DNA from: Syngnathus acus
Taxonomy: Eukaryota > Chordata > Actinopteri > Syngnathiformes > Syngnathidae
Assembly (NCBI RefSeq): GCF_901709675.1
Contig: NC_051089.1
Coordinates: forward strand, 4,316,476-4,380,475
Length of the DNA stretch: 64,000 nt
Direction of reading: 5' to 3'
Numbering within the stretch: the stretch's first letter is position 1; each line of letters begins with the position of its first letter. The notes under the pieces were generated by a model that saw only the letters and a list, made by a program, of their open reading frames with translations, made no database searches and was not told where the DNA came from. Both the position numbers and the translations under genes were made by a program. This document shows positions 25,025-33,629 of this stretch, piece after piece.

Positions 25025-26273
25025 CGCTGTTCTCATTGATAATAGCCTTCTGTCCCCCGCCCTTCCCGACACACAGATGCATCCCACCCAAGGGAGAGAA
25101 ACGACAAGTGCGCAGAAGACCCCAAGAGTGCAGACAAAAAAAGTCGAGCGCTGATAAGGTAAATCGGAACTTTTTATTCTCGGTTCTACTTTTTTTTTTT
25201 TTGCTTCTGCTCAAATTACGAAGCGTTTTACCTTGCTCTAAATGAGAGGTGCTTAAATGGCAGGCGCCACCACAGCGACCAGCACAGCCACACCCAGCCG
25301 GGCTGCCAGCGCCATTGCGTGGATGAGAACCTGGAGCGGCGGAACCACTACTTGGACCTGGCCGGCATCGAGAACTACACGTCCCGATTTGGAGCCGGTG
25401 AGTGGACGTGCTCTGGAGATACTAGTTCAATCGGTACAGTGGTAGGAACCGAGCCCTTTGGTTGTTAATGTGGGTCGTGAAAAGAAAAAAAAACCTCCGT
25501 TTTTTATTTTATTTTTTTTAAATGACAAGTTCTATATGTTACCAAAATCTTAAAATTGACTAGAAGGGGCTTTAAAAATGTAATCAAGAGTCAGTGGAGT
25601 CACTGATGTTTCAAAAAAATCAAAATCTTGTTTTGAAATATATGAAGCAAACTTCTGCGCCGTGTGAAAAAGTTATTGTCATGACAAAGGGGAGGAGAAA
25701 AGAAAAAGAACGTGACAATCTTGTATTTGTCTCAAAGCGACTGCAGAGCAACCCAAGGCAGAACCCCAGACCCGCTCGTCCAATCAGACGCGCTCTCGAT
25801 CCCACGAGCCAGAAAACGGCCACTCCCACCATCCGCCGCCTCACCACCATCGGCGTTTGCAAGCCGTCACGGACGCCGGCCCTCCCGAGGGTCTCCACCC
25901 CGCTCGGACACGAGGCCAAGAACCCGGCAAATCCGCCGTCCGCTCCCCCAAGACCCACAGCCGCACTCCCCCAGCTCAGCTCAGCGGGCGGGTGATGCGG
26001 AACAGGGGTCTCCCGGCCCCTCCGGCCCTCCCCAGCCAAACCCCCCCTCACCAGTCGGCCGCCCCTTACCGCAAGCACAAGCAGCGCTCCAAGGAGCAGC
26101 AGGCGTGCCGGACGCTCGGCACCCTGCTGGGGGCCGGGACGGAGAGGGAGCAGGTCAGGGACCTGCCCGGGGTTCTGCTCTATGAGGGCCGGCTGGCGCA
26201 GGTGGTACAGCGTCATGAGCACCACCACCACCATGAACACCACCACCACTACCACCACTTCTACCAGTCCTGA
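8734..26273 (+). CDS. nkd1: Naked cuticle homolog 1 (Nkd1), Wnt feedback inhibitor, 10 coding exons
   Basis: Nkd1 binds Dishevelled and limits canonical Wnt signalling; Wnt induces it. The coding exons are 8734-8758, 8858-8890, 9056-9159, 20494-20545, 22791-22879, 23156-23251, 24378-24525, 25077-25158, 25264-25397 and 25747-26273. All have GT-AG borders and matching phases, giving 429 codons (human about 470). The protein begins MGKLHSKH, with a Gly2 that is a myristoylation candidate. Then come an ESPEGGSF/ARKG segment, VALPPEK, a single EF-hand (loop residues about 123-134, DFDNNGKVTRED) in the Dishevelled-binding region, the HCVDEN...NHYLDLAGIENY block (about 227-250) and the family's histidine cluster RHEHHHHHEHHHH near the C terminus. 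The start is the only ATG in frame with this N terminus. Exon 4 and the ends of exons 7-8 are the least conserved parts. Nkd2 is the alternative, but the N terminus and the nod2-cyld neighbourhood favour nkd1. Confidence 0.95.
12165..12185. promoter_or_regulatory. Facing TCF/LEF-type motifs in nkd1 intron 3
   Basis: AGATCAAAG at 12165-12173 and CTTTGTGG at 12178-12185 put two WWCAAAG-type cores 5 bp apart on opposite strands. The nearby sequence is not repetitive. An intronic Wnt-response element would fit the known feedback role of nkd1. This is inference from motif and gene identity only. Confidence 0.25.
14522..14629 (-). repeat. Dispersed fish repeat, copy 1 (minus)
   Basis: The reverse complement reads TCAAAGTCAAAGTCAGCTTT, then ATTGTCAAT, a stretch ending in CAAGACACACAAAGA, and CCCACGGTGAC. 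It matches 36727-36830 along nearly its whole length in the opposite orientation. This is a frequent short interspersed sequence of teleost genomes. No coding content. Confidence 0.75.
16040..16210. repeat. AT-rich tandem duplication, period about 91 bp
   Basis: AATAATTCAG followed by CAATTAAGTCAACTAAAATA at 16041 recurs with few changes at 16132, and a partial third copy (CAGCTAATTAAGTCAAC) begins near 16192. The unit is almost pure A/T. A small minisatellite-like array in nkd1 intron 3. Confidence 0.75.
17243..17571. mobile_element. Nonautonomous DNA transposon remnant (pogo/Tigger-like ends)
   Basis: The left end reads ACAGTGATCCTTCGCTAC and the right end CGAGGGATTACTGTA, which form an imperfect terminal inverted repeat. 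Inside are TTCGCGGATTTC and ATCGCGGGTGGTTTTTGGAACC-type segments. This 'ccctcg...cgcgg' family is widespread in fish and is usually assigned to Tc1/mariner-superfamily elements with TA target sites. No transposase frame remains. The family assignment is from memory. Confidence 0.6.
17886..17907. repeat. (CCCT)n microsatellite
   Basis: About five and a half tetranucleotide units in nkd1 intron 3. Confidence 0.9.
18844..18861. repeat. (CA)n microsatellite
   Basis: About nine CA units in nkd1 intron 3, followed by a short A run. Confidence 0.9.
20546..22790 (+). other. nkd1 intron 4
   Basis: Non-coding in my reading. It holds a poly(C) tract at 20664-20677, a G run near 21112, and a repeat remnant at 21988-22070. 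No exon that would improve the nkd1 protein was found. Confidence 0.7.
21988..22070 (+). repeat. Degraded fish interspersed repeat (AGGTGGGAAAACTCAA type)
   Basis: The AGGTGGGAAAACTCAACTCG start, AAAGTACTTAAGTAGAAGGA and ACCTGGGTAAGAAAATACGA resemble a dispersed fish repeat built on 'acttaagtaaaagtac' motifs. The copy is short and diverged, and its class is not certain. Confidence 0.4.
22918..23110. mobile_element. MITE with perfect CCGTATTTTCCGG ends inside nkd1 intron 5
   Basis: The element starts CCGTATTTTCCGG and ends CCGGAAAATACGG, a perfect 13-bp terminal inverted repeat. It is flanked by TA on both sides (22916-22917 and 23111-23112), as expected for TA-targeting Tc1/mariner-type transposition. 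GTATAAGTCGCACC occurs twice internally. It has no coding capacity. It fills 193 of the 276 bp of the intron and ends 45 bp before exon 6. Confidence 0.85.
23156..24525 (+). CDS. nkd1: nkd1 exons 6-7: EF-hand / Dishevelled-binding region
   Basis: Exon 6 (23156-23251, 32 codons, phase 0 at both ends) carries SMEEDNRQEWTFTLYDFDN and ends inside the calcium-loop pattern. Exon 7 (24378-24525) starts with its last position, Asp134, then LLHTIYEVVD and a conserved NHSPSSSK segment. Splitting of the EF-hand between E133 and D134 agrees with the human VTRE/DITSLL boundary as I recall it. Loop position 12 is Asp rather than the usual Glu, as in other Nkd proteins. The intron between them contains a hAT-type repeat. 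Confidence 0.93.
23963..24289 (-). mobile_element. hAT-like MITE, copy 1 (minus)
   Basis: The reverse complement begins CAGGGGTGTTAAACTCATTT, contains GTTGACAGTCATAATG-type sequence in its complementary strand, and ends GGCCCACGGGCCACAG plus TTTGAC. The same blocks in the same order occur at 53190-53522. The left end is eroded, so no target duplication can be read here. It lies in nkd1 intron 6. Confidence 0.7.
24984..25021. repeat. (GT)n microsatellite 55 bp upstream of nkd1 exon 8
   Basis: About 19 uninterrupted GT units in intron 7 of nkd1. It lies on the sense strand as UG repeats, close to the acceptor at 25076. UG repeats are binding sites for TDP-43 and CELF proteins, so length variation could affect exon 8 use. 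Confidence 0.95.
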
Positions 26274-27480
26274 ACCACTTTGAGAGCCTCTTTGAGATTC
26301 TTCTGACATAGGAAGTGGGTGAGCTGCAATTAGCGAACCACCACTACCATGAACTCCACCACTGCCACCCTCTCTTCTACGAGGCCCGATCTCCTGTCCT
26401 GCTTTGGGACCCCCCCGGGAAACCATTGTCACCACATCCACCCTACTTTGGGACCCTTTAGGAGTCACCAGCCACTCCTGAATGTCTGCCCATTTATGGA
26501 CTTCCTGGACGCAAAAACTCGAAACGGCCACCCCACATTTTTTGATACACAGGAACATAGGTGGACCCACAAGAGTGCCGCCGCCACTACCACTACTTGT
26601 CATGAAAAGCTGATAGAAGATAAATCAGTGTTATGGACAGCTTGGAGCATTCAGGACTACTTGAAGATCACAGAGTTGGACCCTTCATCCATAGCACCCC
26701 CTTTTTACACGGTTCTGGTGCCGTTACTGGTTTGGTACAACCCACCAGAACCTTTCCAGACCACTAAGCAACGAGGCTGAAGTTGGACTAAGATGAACAC
26801 TTATGAAGGAAGCGGCGTGCGTGTGTGCGTGTTATGACACTGTGTCTGTCAAAAAAAAAAAACATTCTGTGGCCGTGCAAGTATTTAAAGTGGAAAATGA
26901 AGAAGCCAATTTGAGTATCCCTTAAGGAAGGAAGATGTTGAGGAAAAAAAAAAAAAAAAAATCCCGAATCTGCTGCTACCTCTAATTTAATCCTAATTTT
27001 CACTTTTTTTCATGTATTTTTTCACTCCGCAGTAGCGTTCCTTACATTGACTAACTGACTGTATATAAGGTACATATATATTATATATATATTATGAATT
27101 TTATAAGCTTTATTGATAATGTGACAACTTTGTATCAATGCTTTAAAACTGTTTGCTTTTTTTGTTTTTTTTTTGCTTCCACTTTTTTACAACTGTGCAA
27201 AGCCTCTTTTTGTATTACAGTGACTGTCTTTATCTGCTTTGACCTTGCATGCCCATCTCGTTACACTTTTGTACCAAATAATCACTTTTTTTTTTTTTTT
27301 TTCATGACCAAATGATTTACAATCCCAACTCCTTCTTTTTGATGCGATTATCGTTATATTTAATTTATAAAGCAGACAGAGCCATTTAATTCCCACAACT
27401 GAAGTCATGCTGGACGAATTTAGACACGATGATAGTGAATCAGTCAATTGTTAACGACGGCTCACCCCGTTTAAAGGCAT
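26274..27480 (+). other. Probable nkd1 3' UTR
   Basis: The segment after the stop codon is on the same strand and AT-rich toward its end, with long T runs (for example 27284-27302). I found no canonical AATAAA in it, so the 3' end of the transcript is not fixed. Long same-strand frames here look like chance. Confidence 0.45.
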
Positions 27481-28687
27481 CCGTGCTCAAGATGAGATCA
27501 TAATAATAATCAAACAATCCTTTGAAGCCACCATCGACACGTGACTTGCACGTGATTCGTTCAAAGACAAAGCTCGCAATCAATCACGTTTGAGCTCAGA
27601 CGAGCGATCCGCTTTAGGCGGCGTGACCAATGACGTCGAGCGAAAGCCCATCTCACATGTGCTTTCATTTTTTTTCCAGATGCCTGTTATTGTTTCGGGT
27701 TTAATTGCGTGAGTACAAAACGTCTTGGTTTATGTTTTTTTTTTGCATCCCTTCACAATTCGGGTTTTTCTTCACTGGTTTGGCCACTTTCTATTGCAAG
27801 CTCGCTTTTCTGTATATCTCAGCCCTCCCTCGTCCACCCAACGCCATGGAGTGTTTCACCATGTGCTCTGCGCCAACAACAGTTTGTGTTGTTGCTCTCC
27901 CAGCTGTCTCCATTCCTCGGGTGTCTTCATTCCCCAGGCTGGGGGGGGGGGTCACACTATCCGGCAGCCCACTCTGGGTGCAGGCAGGCGCCACAAATGC
28001 GCAACACTGCGGAGTGACCACATGGTGCGCAACTCTCCTCATAGCAGTTAAGTCTTGACATCAATTGACATTTTCCATATTTGGTGTATATGATTCGGTT
28101 CAGGAATGCTGCACTACACGTTCCTCCGGGCGAGGCTTTACAGCTGGGTTCCATACGTTGACCTCCTCCACCCAGTTTTTTTGTCGTCGTGTACGTCATC
28201 ATAGCTTAGAAATGGTCACAACGTGGTCTGATTGGTCGCCGCTCTTGAGGAATTTAGGGTGAGGCCATCAGTCACGCCCCAAAACCAGGCAGCAACTTAT
28301 TTTAGAAAAGTGCATCCTCACTTTGTTACCCGTGTTTGAGTATCTGTTGAGAGTTGGGATAAGTTATTTCTTAAAGTCTTTTGGTCTTATTTTGTTTTGT
28401 TGGGCACTCCTGTTATTTCAATCCACTTTCCTCCTTGCTAATCAGCCACTTTCTCCCATTTTAAAGGGGAAGTCAAGTGATTTTTTTTTTTTTTTTTTTT
28501 AACATCACCATATGCCATAAGAGCTCAGCTTGCAAACGTCACATGACCAAACCCAGAAAACGGGTTAGCCGTGATTGCTTGTTACCTGAGCCCTTTCGTA
28601 TTGTGATGTCATTTTCAAGTAACAAAATGGCCGCCGCCTGAGATGGGTAAAAACGGGTGGATTTATTGTCTACTTAATTCATATTCT

Positions 28688-28741
28688 GGCAGCACTGGGA
28701 CTTCTGGGGACGAGCAGTATAGAAGATGGATGAATGGATAA
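28688..28741 (-). repeat. Fish interspersed repeat tail (AGATGGATGAATGGA type)
   Basis: GACGAGCAGTATAGAAGATG followed by GATGAATGGA is the reverse complement of the widespread CATCCAT..TTCTATAC.GCT tail. A related piece in the other orientation is at 8370-8412. Confidence 0.55.
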
Positions 28742-30043
28742 TTCCTATTCCACACATGCAATACTCATCAGACCAGTGGGGACGCTTGACTTCCCATTTA
28801 AAAGAAGGACCTTTACTCAACTCTTTTATACCATGACTTTTGTTTAGCATCTCTAACTCGTGTAGCTGACTTTATTTATTGAACAGCGTATCTGTGCCGA
28901 GGGGGTGCTTTAGAGTTTTAGGGGACACCTACCTGTTTATTAAAGTATCAATCTGTTATTAATAATTCTGCCCATGTTGTTTTCTGTTTGCAATATAATA
29001 TGCAATATATTGATCCATATTTATGAATTAAGGGTTATTCACGGTGCTCCCTATTTTATTTGGATCCTCGTCAATTTCAAGTTCTTGCTATGCACATGTG
29101 ACACCCTCTACTGCCCTCTAGAGTCCAAATGCAACCCCCCCCTCCTTCCCAAAAGAGACAATGAATCTCATTGTAGCAAACTTTTTTCCCTTTGCATTTG
29201 GTTTCCGGCAAATGCTTTCATGTGCTCACATCTAAAAGAATAAGGAAGAAGAATGTCCTTTTAATTGTCAACCTAGGGGGAAATTGACTCACTCGTTTTT
29301 GTGTGTCTGTGTGTAAGATTTGCTTTGTGTCATCATCACATATGATGGATGCCATAGTCCAGTTGGGGACTTGATGTCTTGCTCAAGGACGGTCCTGAAT
29401 TCCATATCTGGGGGCCGACTTGTCAGTAACAGTGTTGAAGCCAAGATACCTCCGAGCATGACCTCATGCTCATTGTCGAAATGGTGCCCCTGTGGTGACA
29501 TCACGACAGGGATAAAATTCAAGAAGAAATTCAGATCCCGCTCTAAGTGTGGTTGGTAATGTGAAAATCCCCTGTGGATTTACAGCGTCTAAAGCTGTTG
29601 TGGTTCCAAATGTGTGAGCACAGCTGCTCAGAACTCGCTGCTTTCATGTAGCGTCTTATCTCCGGCCTGGGCCACCGCAGAGCGCCCGGCTCCGGGCCAT
29701 AAGATTGGTCTCCCCCACCTCAACAAAGATGACAAAATATGGAGATTTTTAAAGCAAGACCAAACCGTTTCACAGTTTTTTTTTTCCTACAGCCATGATA
29801 CATTTGTTAGCCGTTAAACTGCTAAGAAATGAGATAGGTTACACAACTTCCTCTTTTGTGGCAGATTTATGCTCATTTGTAAGCATGTTTAAAGTGACGA
29901 GAGGATCTCTGGAGCATGTCAATCTTGACATTTTTCAATTTCACAGGCTTGGCTTGAGCCTCACTCAATGTAAAGTGCATTCAAAATGGTCCAAAGTGAA
30001 GCAACACCATGCTGTTATTTTTTTTTGTCGTAGAAGTTGAGGT

Positions 30044-30172
30044 ACAAAAATATAATAATAATAATACAAAAATATAATAATAATATACATACAATACACA
30101 CAATAATACAAAAATATAATCATAATAATATACATACAATATAATATACATACAATATAATAATACAAATTG
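30044..30172. repeat. AT-rich tandem repeat (TACAAAAATATAATAATAA / ATACATACAATA units)
   Basis: Irregular tandem copies of two A/T-rich motifs over about 130 bp. The minus-strand frames that run through it are compositional artefacts. Confidence 0.8.
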
Positions 30173-31040
30173 AACTCTAACTAGGCCATTCAACGAGGCT
30201 TTCAGTAAGTAAGCGATTTGACTCCTTTGGTTCATCATTAGCTGATTAATTCGCCGGGTCAGTCAGTTAAATAGTTTTTCTTGCAAGTTAGTCAATTAGC
30301 TAACTAGCTAGTCGGTCAGTTCGAGCTACTAGTATGCCGGTAAGGTCGTTTTGTCAAATGCCGTTGACTTAAATGTGTGTACATGTCTATGAGAGTATGT
30401 CTCACTCGTTGCAGCTTTGATGTGTGAATTGAACTCAGCGGGGTGCAAAATTCACTCCAAAAAAAGCACAGTCAAGATGCTAAAATATTAGCAGCGCAGG
30501 AGCAATGCTAATGTACATCTGTTCCACTCAATCTATGGCCTTTGAACACTTTTTTTTTTTCCACGCCGGATAATAAGCGGAGCCTTCTTCTCCCCCCCCC
30601 CAATCCTTCCGACTTCAAAGCCGATGTGCCACGGATAATGCAAATGATGGCAATTCGCCGCTTACTCAAGAGCGGGAAACCAAAGCTCTGTGTGGTGGTG
30701 ATGGTGGTGAGGTGGGGTTAATGCTAATTGGCAAGGGCTTGCCTTTTATGTGTGCCTAGATGGTGCAAGAAATAAAAACACTTAAGACTGTTTTTCGGGT
30801 GAGTTCAATTAACTACTAGTGTAAGGTGTTAAAAGCAACTGCAAATGAGGTGAGGCTAGCAGGTATGTATTTATTTTGACATTTAATATTAAAGGAGACA
30901 TGCATTTTTAACACTCAAACGGCCATCCGAAATGTGCCATTTTTCCCCCTCAAAAACGTGTTAGCTCACATTTTTAGTTTTATTGATTTGTTTTGGAGAA
31001 ATCAGTTAATAAGAACAACAAGTCAACAACTGTATTAGTC

Positions 31041-31260
31041 TTTGAGTCCCGCTCTGCCCCAATTTCGGATGGTGTTCCACAGGGTTCGATTTTGGGGCCC
31101 CTGCTGTTTTAAAACAAAGATGGTATTTCCTTTCACTATGCAATCCCCTCAAATGACTTTTTCCCTCATTAAGGCCACTTTTTACATGTCTCGAGGTAAG
31201 GCTCTGAATTTCATGGAAAATAAGACCGAAGTAGTGTTTGGTCCTGGTGGCCCCTGTATA
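31041..31260 (+). pseudogene. Non-LTR retrotransposon reverse transcriptase fragment
   Basis: Positions 31071-31109 translate to GVPQGSILGPLLF, the hallmark reverse transcriptase motif of LINE elements. A second conserved block, ENKTEVVFGPGG (about 31213-31248), normally lies well downstream, near the end of the RT domain. The catalytic FADD region between them is missing and a stop follows LLF. The copy is therefore internally deleted and dead. The spacing suggests a Rex1/L2-like element; the family is not certain. Confidence 0.8.
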
Positions 31261-32597
31261 TACTAGCCTGCTGTCTACGGTGATGGTTTTAGAAGTGCTC
31301 TAGAAAAGAAGTTGAGTTGAGACGAATGTGAGCAAAAGAAATTTCAGTTGTGCGCGCGTGAGAGTTTCCGCATTGTATATGAGAGGTGATCCTGAATTAT
31401 GTCCCTGACAGCCCCTCATATCACGACTGCCTCCTTCTTTCTTTGAGTCTCTCGCACTCACTCTCTCGCTTTCTCTATTTCGGCAAAACATCAAAGCTGG
31501 AGGCGGCGGCGCTTTGATGTGGCGCCGTGCTGTCGAAGGTACAAAGTGAACGCGGGGGGATGTCGAGCTGCAAGGTGCCTCTGTAGCACGGGGGGCCGCA
31601 CTTGAAAGCAGGGCCTGCGCGGCCGAGGCACGGTCGTGAATGTCCAACAAGTCTCGAGCCACAACACATTGAAGGTCAGGGGGAATCTGGACGTGACCTT
31701 GAAGGCAAAGGCCCGAGTGATGACTTTTCAGATCGCAGGAGTGGTGGAGCAAATCTGTCATGACATCATGCGAGACTTTGGCAAATCTCGTACCTCCCTC
31801 TAAGTCAGCTGCTAAAAGAGTTTGTTTTATGTCACTACAGAAAGGTACCACTGACCTAACAGAAACCTGAAATTCCAACAGTTAATAAAACGTGTGATGA
31901 TAACCATAGAACCGTAGGTTATGATAGTAAAAAGTGTGCAGATAACCATAGAGCAAGTGCATAGTGTTGATCAGGACATGCAGGATAACAAAATAGTGTA
32001 AAATAATGGTGAGAAGTGTTTCTTTATATTTGTTTGACACAGGTTGACTTAATTTTTAATTGTTAAATGTTGCTCGAATATTGTAGGTAGTGGTGCTATA
32101 CAGACCTGAAGAGTGAGCGACGTCGCTGCAATTATTGACCAGTAATGCAACAGCGCCACCAGGTGGCTGGAAAGCCATATTGCATCTAACATTTTCTGCA
32201 CACCGAGACATAATCGAAATCCATAGATGAGTGTCGGAAAGAGCAATAGGTTCGTTTTTTATATAATTCATTATTGAGGCAAAAAAATTAGCAACTGATT
32301 ATTTGTATTATTTATTTAAAAAAAAAAAACTTGTGTATTGCAACATACAATACAAAAAAATAATAACATTTTCTGGATTTGAAAGAAAACAATTTAATAA
32401 AATCTAACGTTTAAATCACTAAACAATTCCCGTGAAGCCTTGACTTGAAACCTTTCTTGGCCTATATTTGAATAAACCGTACCACTGCTATCAACTTGTA
32501 TGGTATCAATATTATCTTTGTATGTGTATCACTTTGACCAATTTGCTGTAAAAGCACTTCCTGAATGCAAAAGACCGTTTGCCCAGAGAGGATTTAG

Positions 32598-32610
32598 AAA
32601 GAGGAAGTGA
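32598..32610 (+). promoter_or_regulatory. PU.1/ETS-type motif upstream of nod2
   Basis: The sequence AAAGAGGAAGTGA matches the classical PU.1 (Spi1) consensus exactly, including the purine-rich 5' flank. It lies 380 bp upstream of the nod2 start codon. NOD2 is expressed in myeloid cells, where PU.1 is a master regulator. The match is seen in the sequence; promoter function is inferred. Confidence 0.45.
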
Positions 32611-32706
32611 ATTGTTGACTCCTCAACTCATTGTGTGCACACAGTCATGCATGTCCGCACACACTGACTGAATTTAGTCGCAACTTGTGTAAGTTTGAGC
32701 GTACGT

Positions 32707-32707
<1 letters not shown>

Positions 32708-32789
<82 letters not shown>
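32708..32789. repeat. 82-nt (CT)n tract just upstream of nod2
   Basis: About 40 CT units with two GT interruptions. The tract ends in CTCTAG, so on the sense strand it is also a near-perfect polypyrimidine tract followed by a splice-acceptor AG at 32790-32791. It may serve as the 3' splice site of a 5' UTR exon, or as a GA/CT promoter element. Confidence 0.9.
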
Positions 32790-32790
<1 letters not shown>

Positions 32791-32989
32791 GCTACTGTGG
32801 TCACGTGACTTGGCCAAAGTTTCACTTTGTTGCGGAATGAAGAAGAACAAGAAGACGCCCCATGTTTGCAACCAGGCATGAGGGATGGAGGGGACAAAAA
32901 GCCGTGTCATGTGCATCAAGTTCAGACCTTCCACCATGACACCTTGCTGATATCCACTGGACCGTGCCGTGTGCCTCCAGAAGGTGACC

Positions 32990-33629
32990 ATGGCCCAGGA
33001 TCTGGTGCTAAAGCAACGTAGCGAGATCCTCTGCGGTCTGTGCTCCAGCGGCTCGTCCGAGCCCCTCGAGAGGGTTCTGGATGTCCTCCTGGCCCGCGGG
33101 GAGTTTTCGTGGGAGGATTACCTCAACGTGCGAGTGCAGGGGAGGCCGCTTCATGCCAACGCCAGGCATCTGCTGGATCTGGTCTACGCCAAGGGGGAGG
33201 CAGCGTGCCAGGCCTTAACCGAGGCTGTCCGGCAGTTCCGGCCCGAATCTCCAGGCCTTGTCACTGGGACGCTTCTGACGCAAAGACCCAGCCTGGTGGG
33301 AGAGCTCCAAGGCTGCGTGGACGGAGCTCTGGAAGCTCTTCTGGAATCGGGATGCTTCACCCACGAGGACTGTGGAGACGTACGCTTGCCTTTGCACACA
33401 CCTGCGCAGCAGGTAACTTTATCTCTCATACTTTTAGATGCATCAACATCGTCTTAAACTGTCATACAAGTTCCCGTGGCGTAAATAAACCTCTGTCCCA
33501 CTCAGGCCAGACGCTTGCTGGATCATGTGAGCTCCAAAGGGGAGTCGGCGGCTAACGTGGTGCTACGCTACGTTGAGCAAAAGCAACAGCAGGGGTGCAA
33601 CCTGACAGTAGAGAAGACCACACCCAAAG
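32990..33629 (+). CDS. nod2: nod2 exons 1-2: tandem CARDs
   Basis: Exon 1 (32990-33412) encodes the first CARD and most of the second, including FSWEDYLNVRV and FTHEDCGDVRLP, the repeated helix-3/4 signature. Exon 2 (33506-33629) finishes the second CARD (ARRLLDHVSSKGESAANVVL). The intron between them is 93 nt. Exon 2 ends in phase 1 at an unusual donor, AAAG/GTTTTC. Confidence 0.93.

Larger units (their letters stand above)
27481..32590. other. nkd1-nod2 intergenic region; snx20 not found
   Basis: No gene was recognised. The interval contains repeat fragments (28688-28741, 30044-30172, 31041-31260), poly(T) and poly(C) runs, and diverged unique sequence. In tetrapods SNX20 lies in this position on the opposite strand. 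I compared the minus-strand frames, including the 192-codon frame at 31300-31878, with the remembered SNX20 PX-domain sequence and saw no match. Confidence 0.6.

Noticed and set aside
8734-26273. nkd2 rather than nkd1
   Set aside because: N terminus MGKLHSK and the ARKG segment match NKD1 better, and the nod2-cyld neighbours are those of NKD1.
25620-26603. 327-codon minus-strand open frame opposite the last nkd1 exon
   Set aside because: It is the complement of a GC-rich coding exon; its valine runs are the antisense of the histidine repeats. No protein resemblance.
27705-28058. Three overlapping plus-strand frames of 102-117 codons downstream of nkd1
   Set aside because: All three frames are open in the same DNA, typical of a low-stop composition stretch; none has a motif or splice context.
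31300-31878. 192-codon minus-strand frame between nkd1 and nod2, considered as snx20
   Set aside because: No PX-domain pattern or any recognisable motif; low-complexity Ser/Arg stretches suggest chance.
32628-32897. Arg/Glu repeat protein from the minus strand of the CT tract
   Set aside because: Pure translation of a microsatellite.
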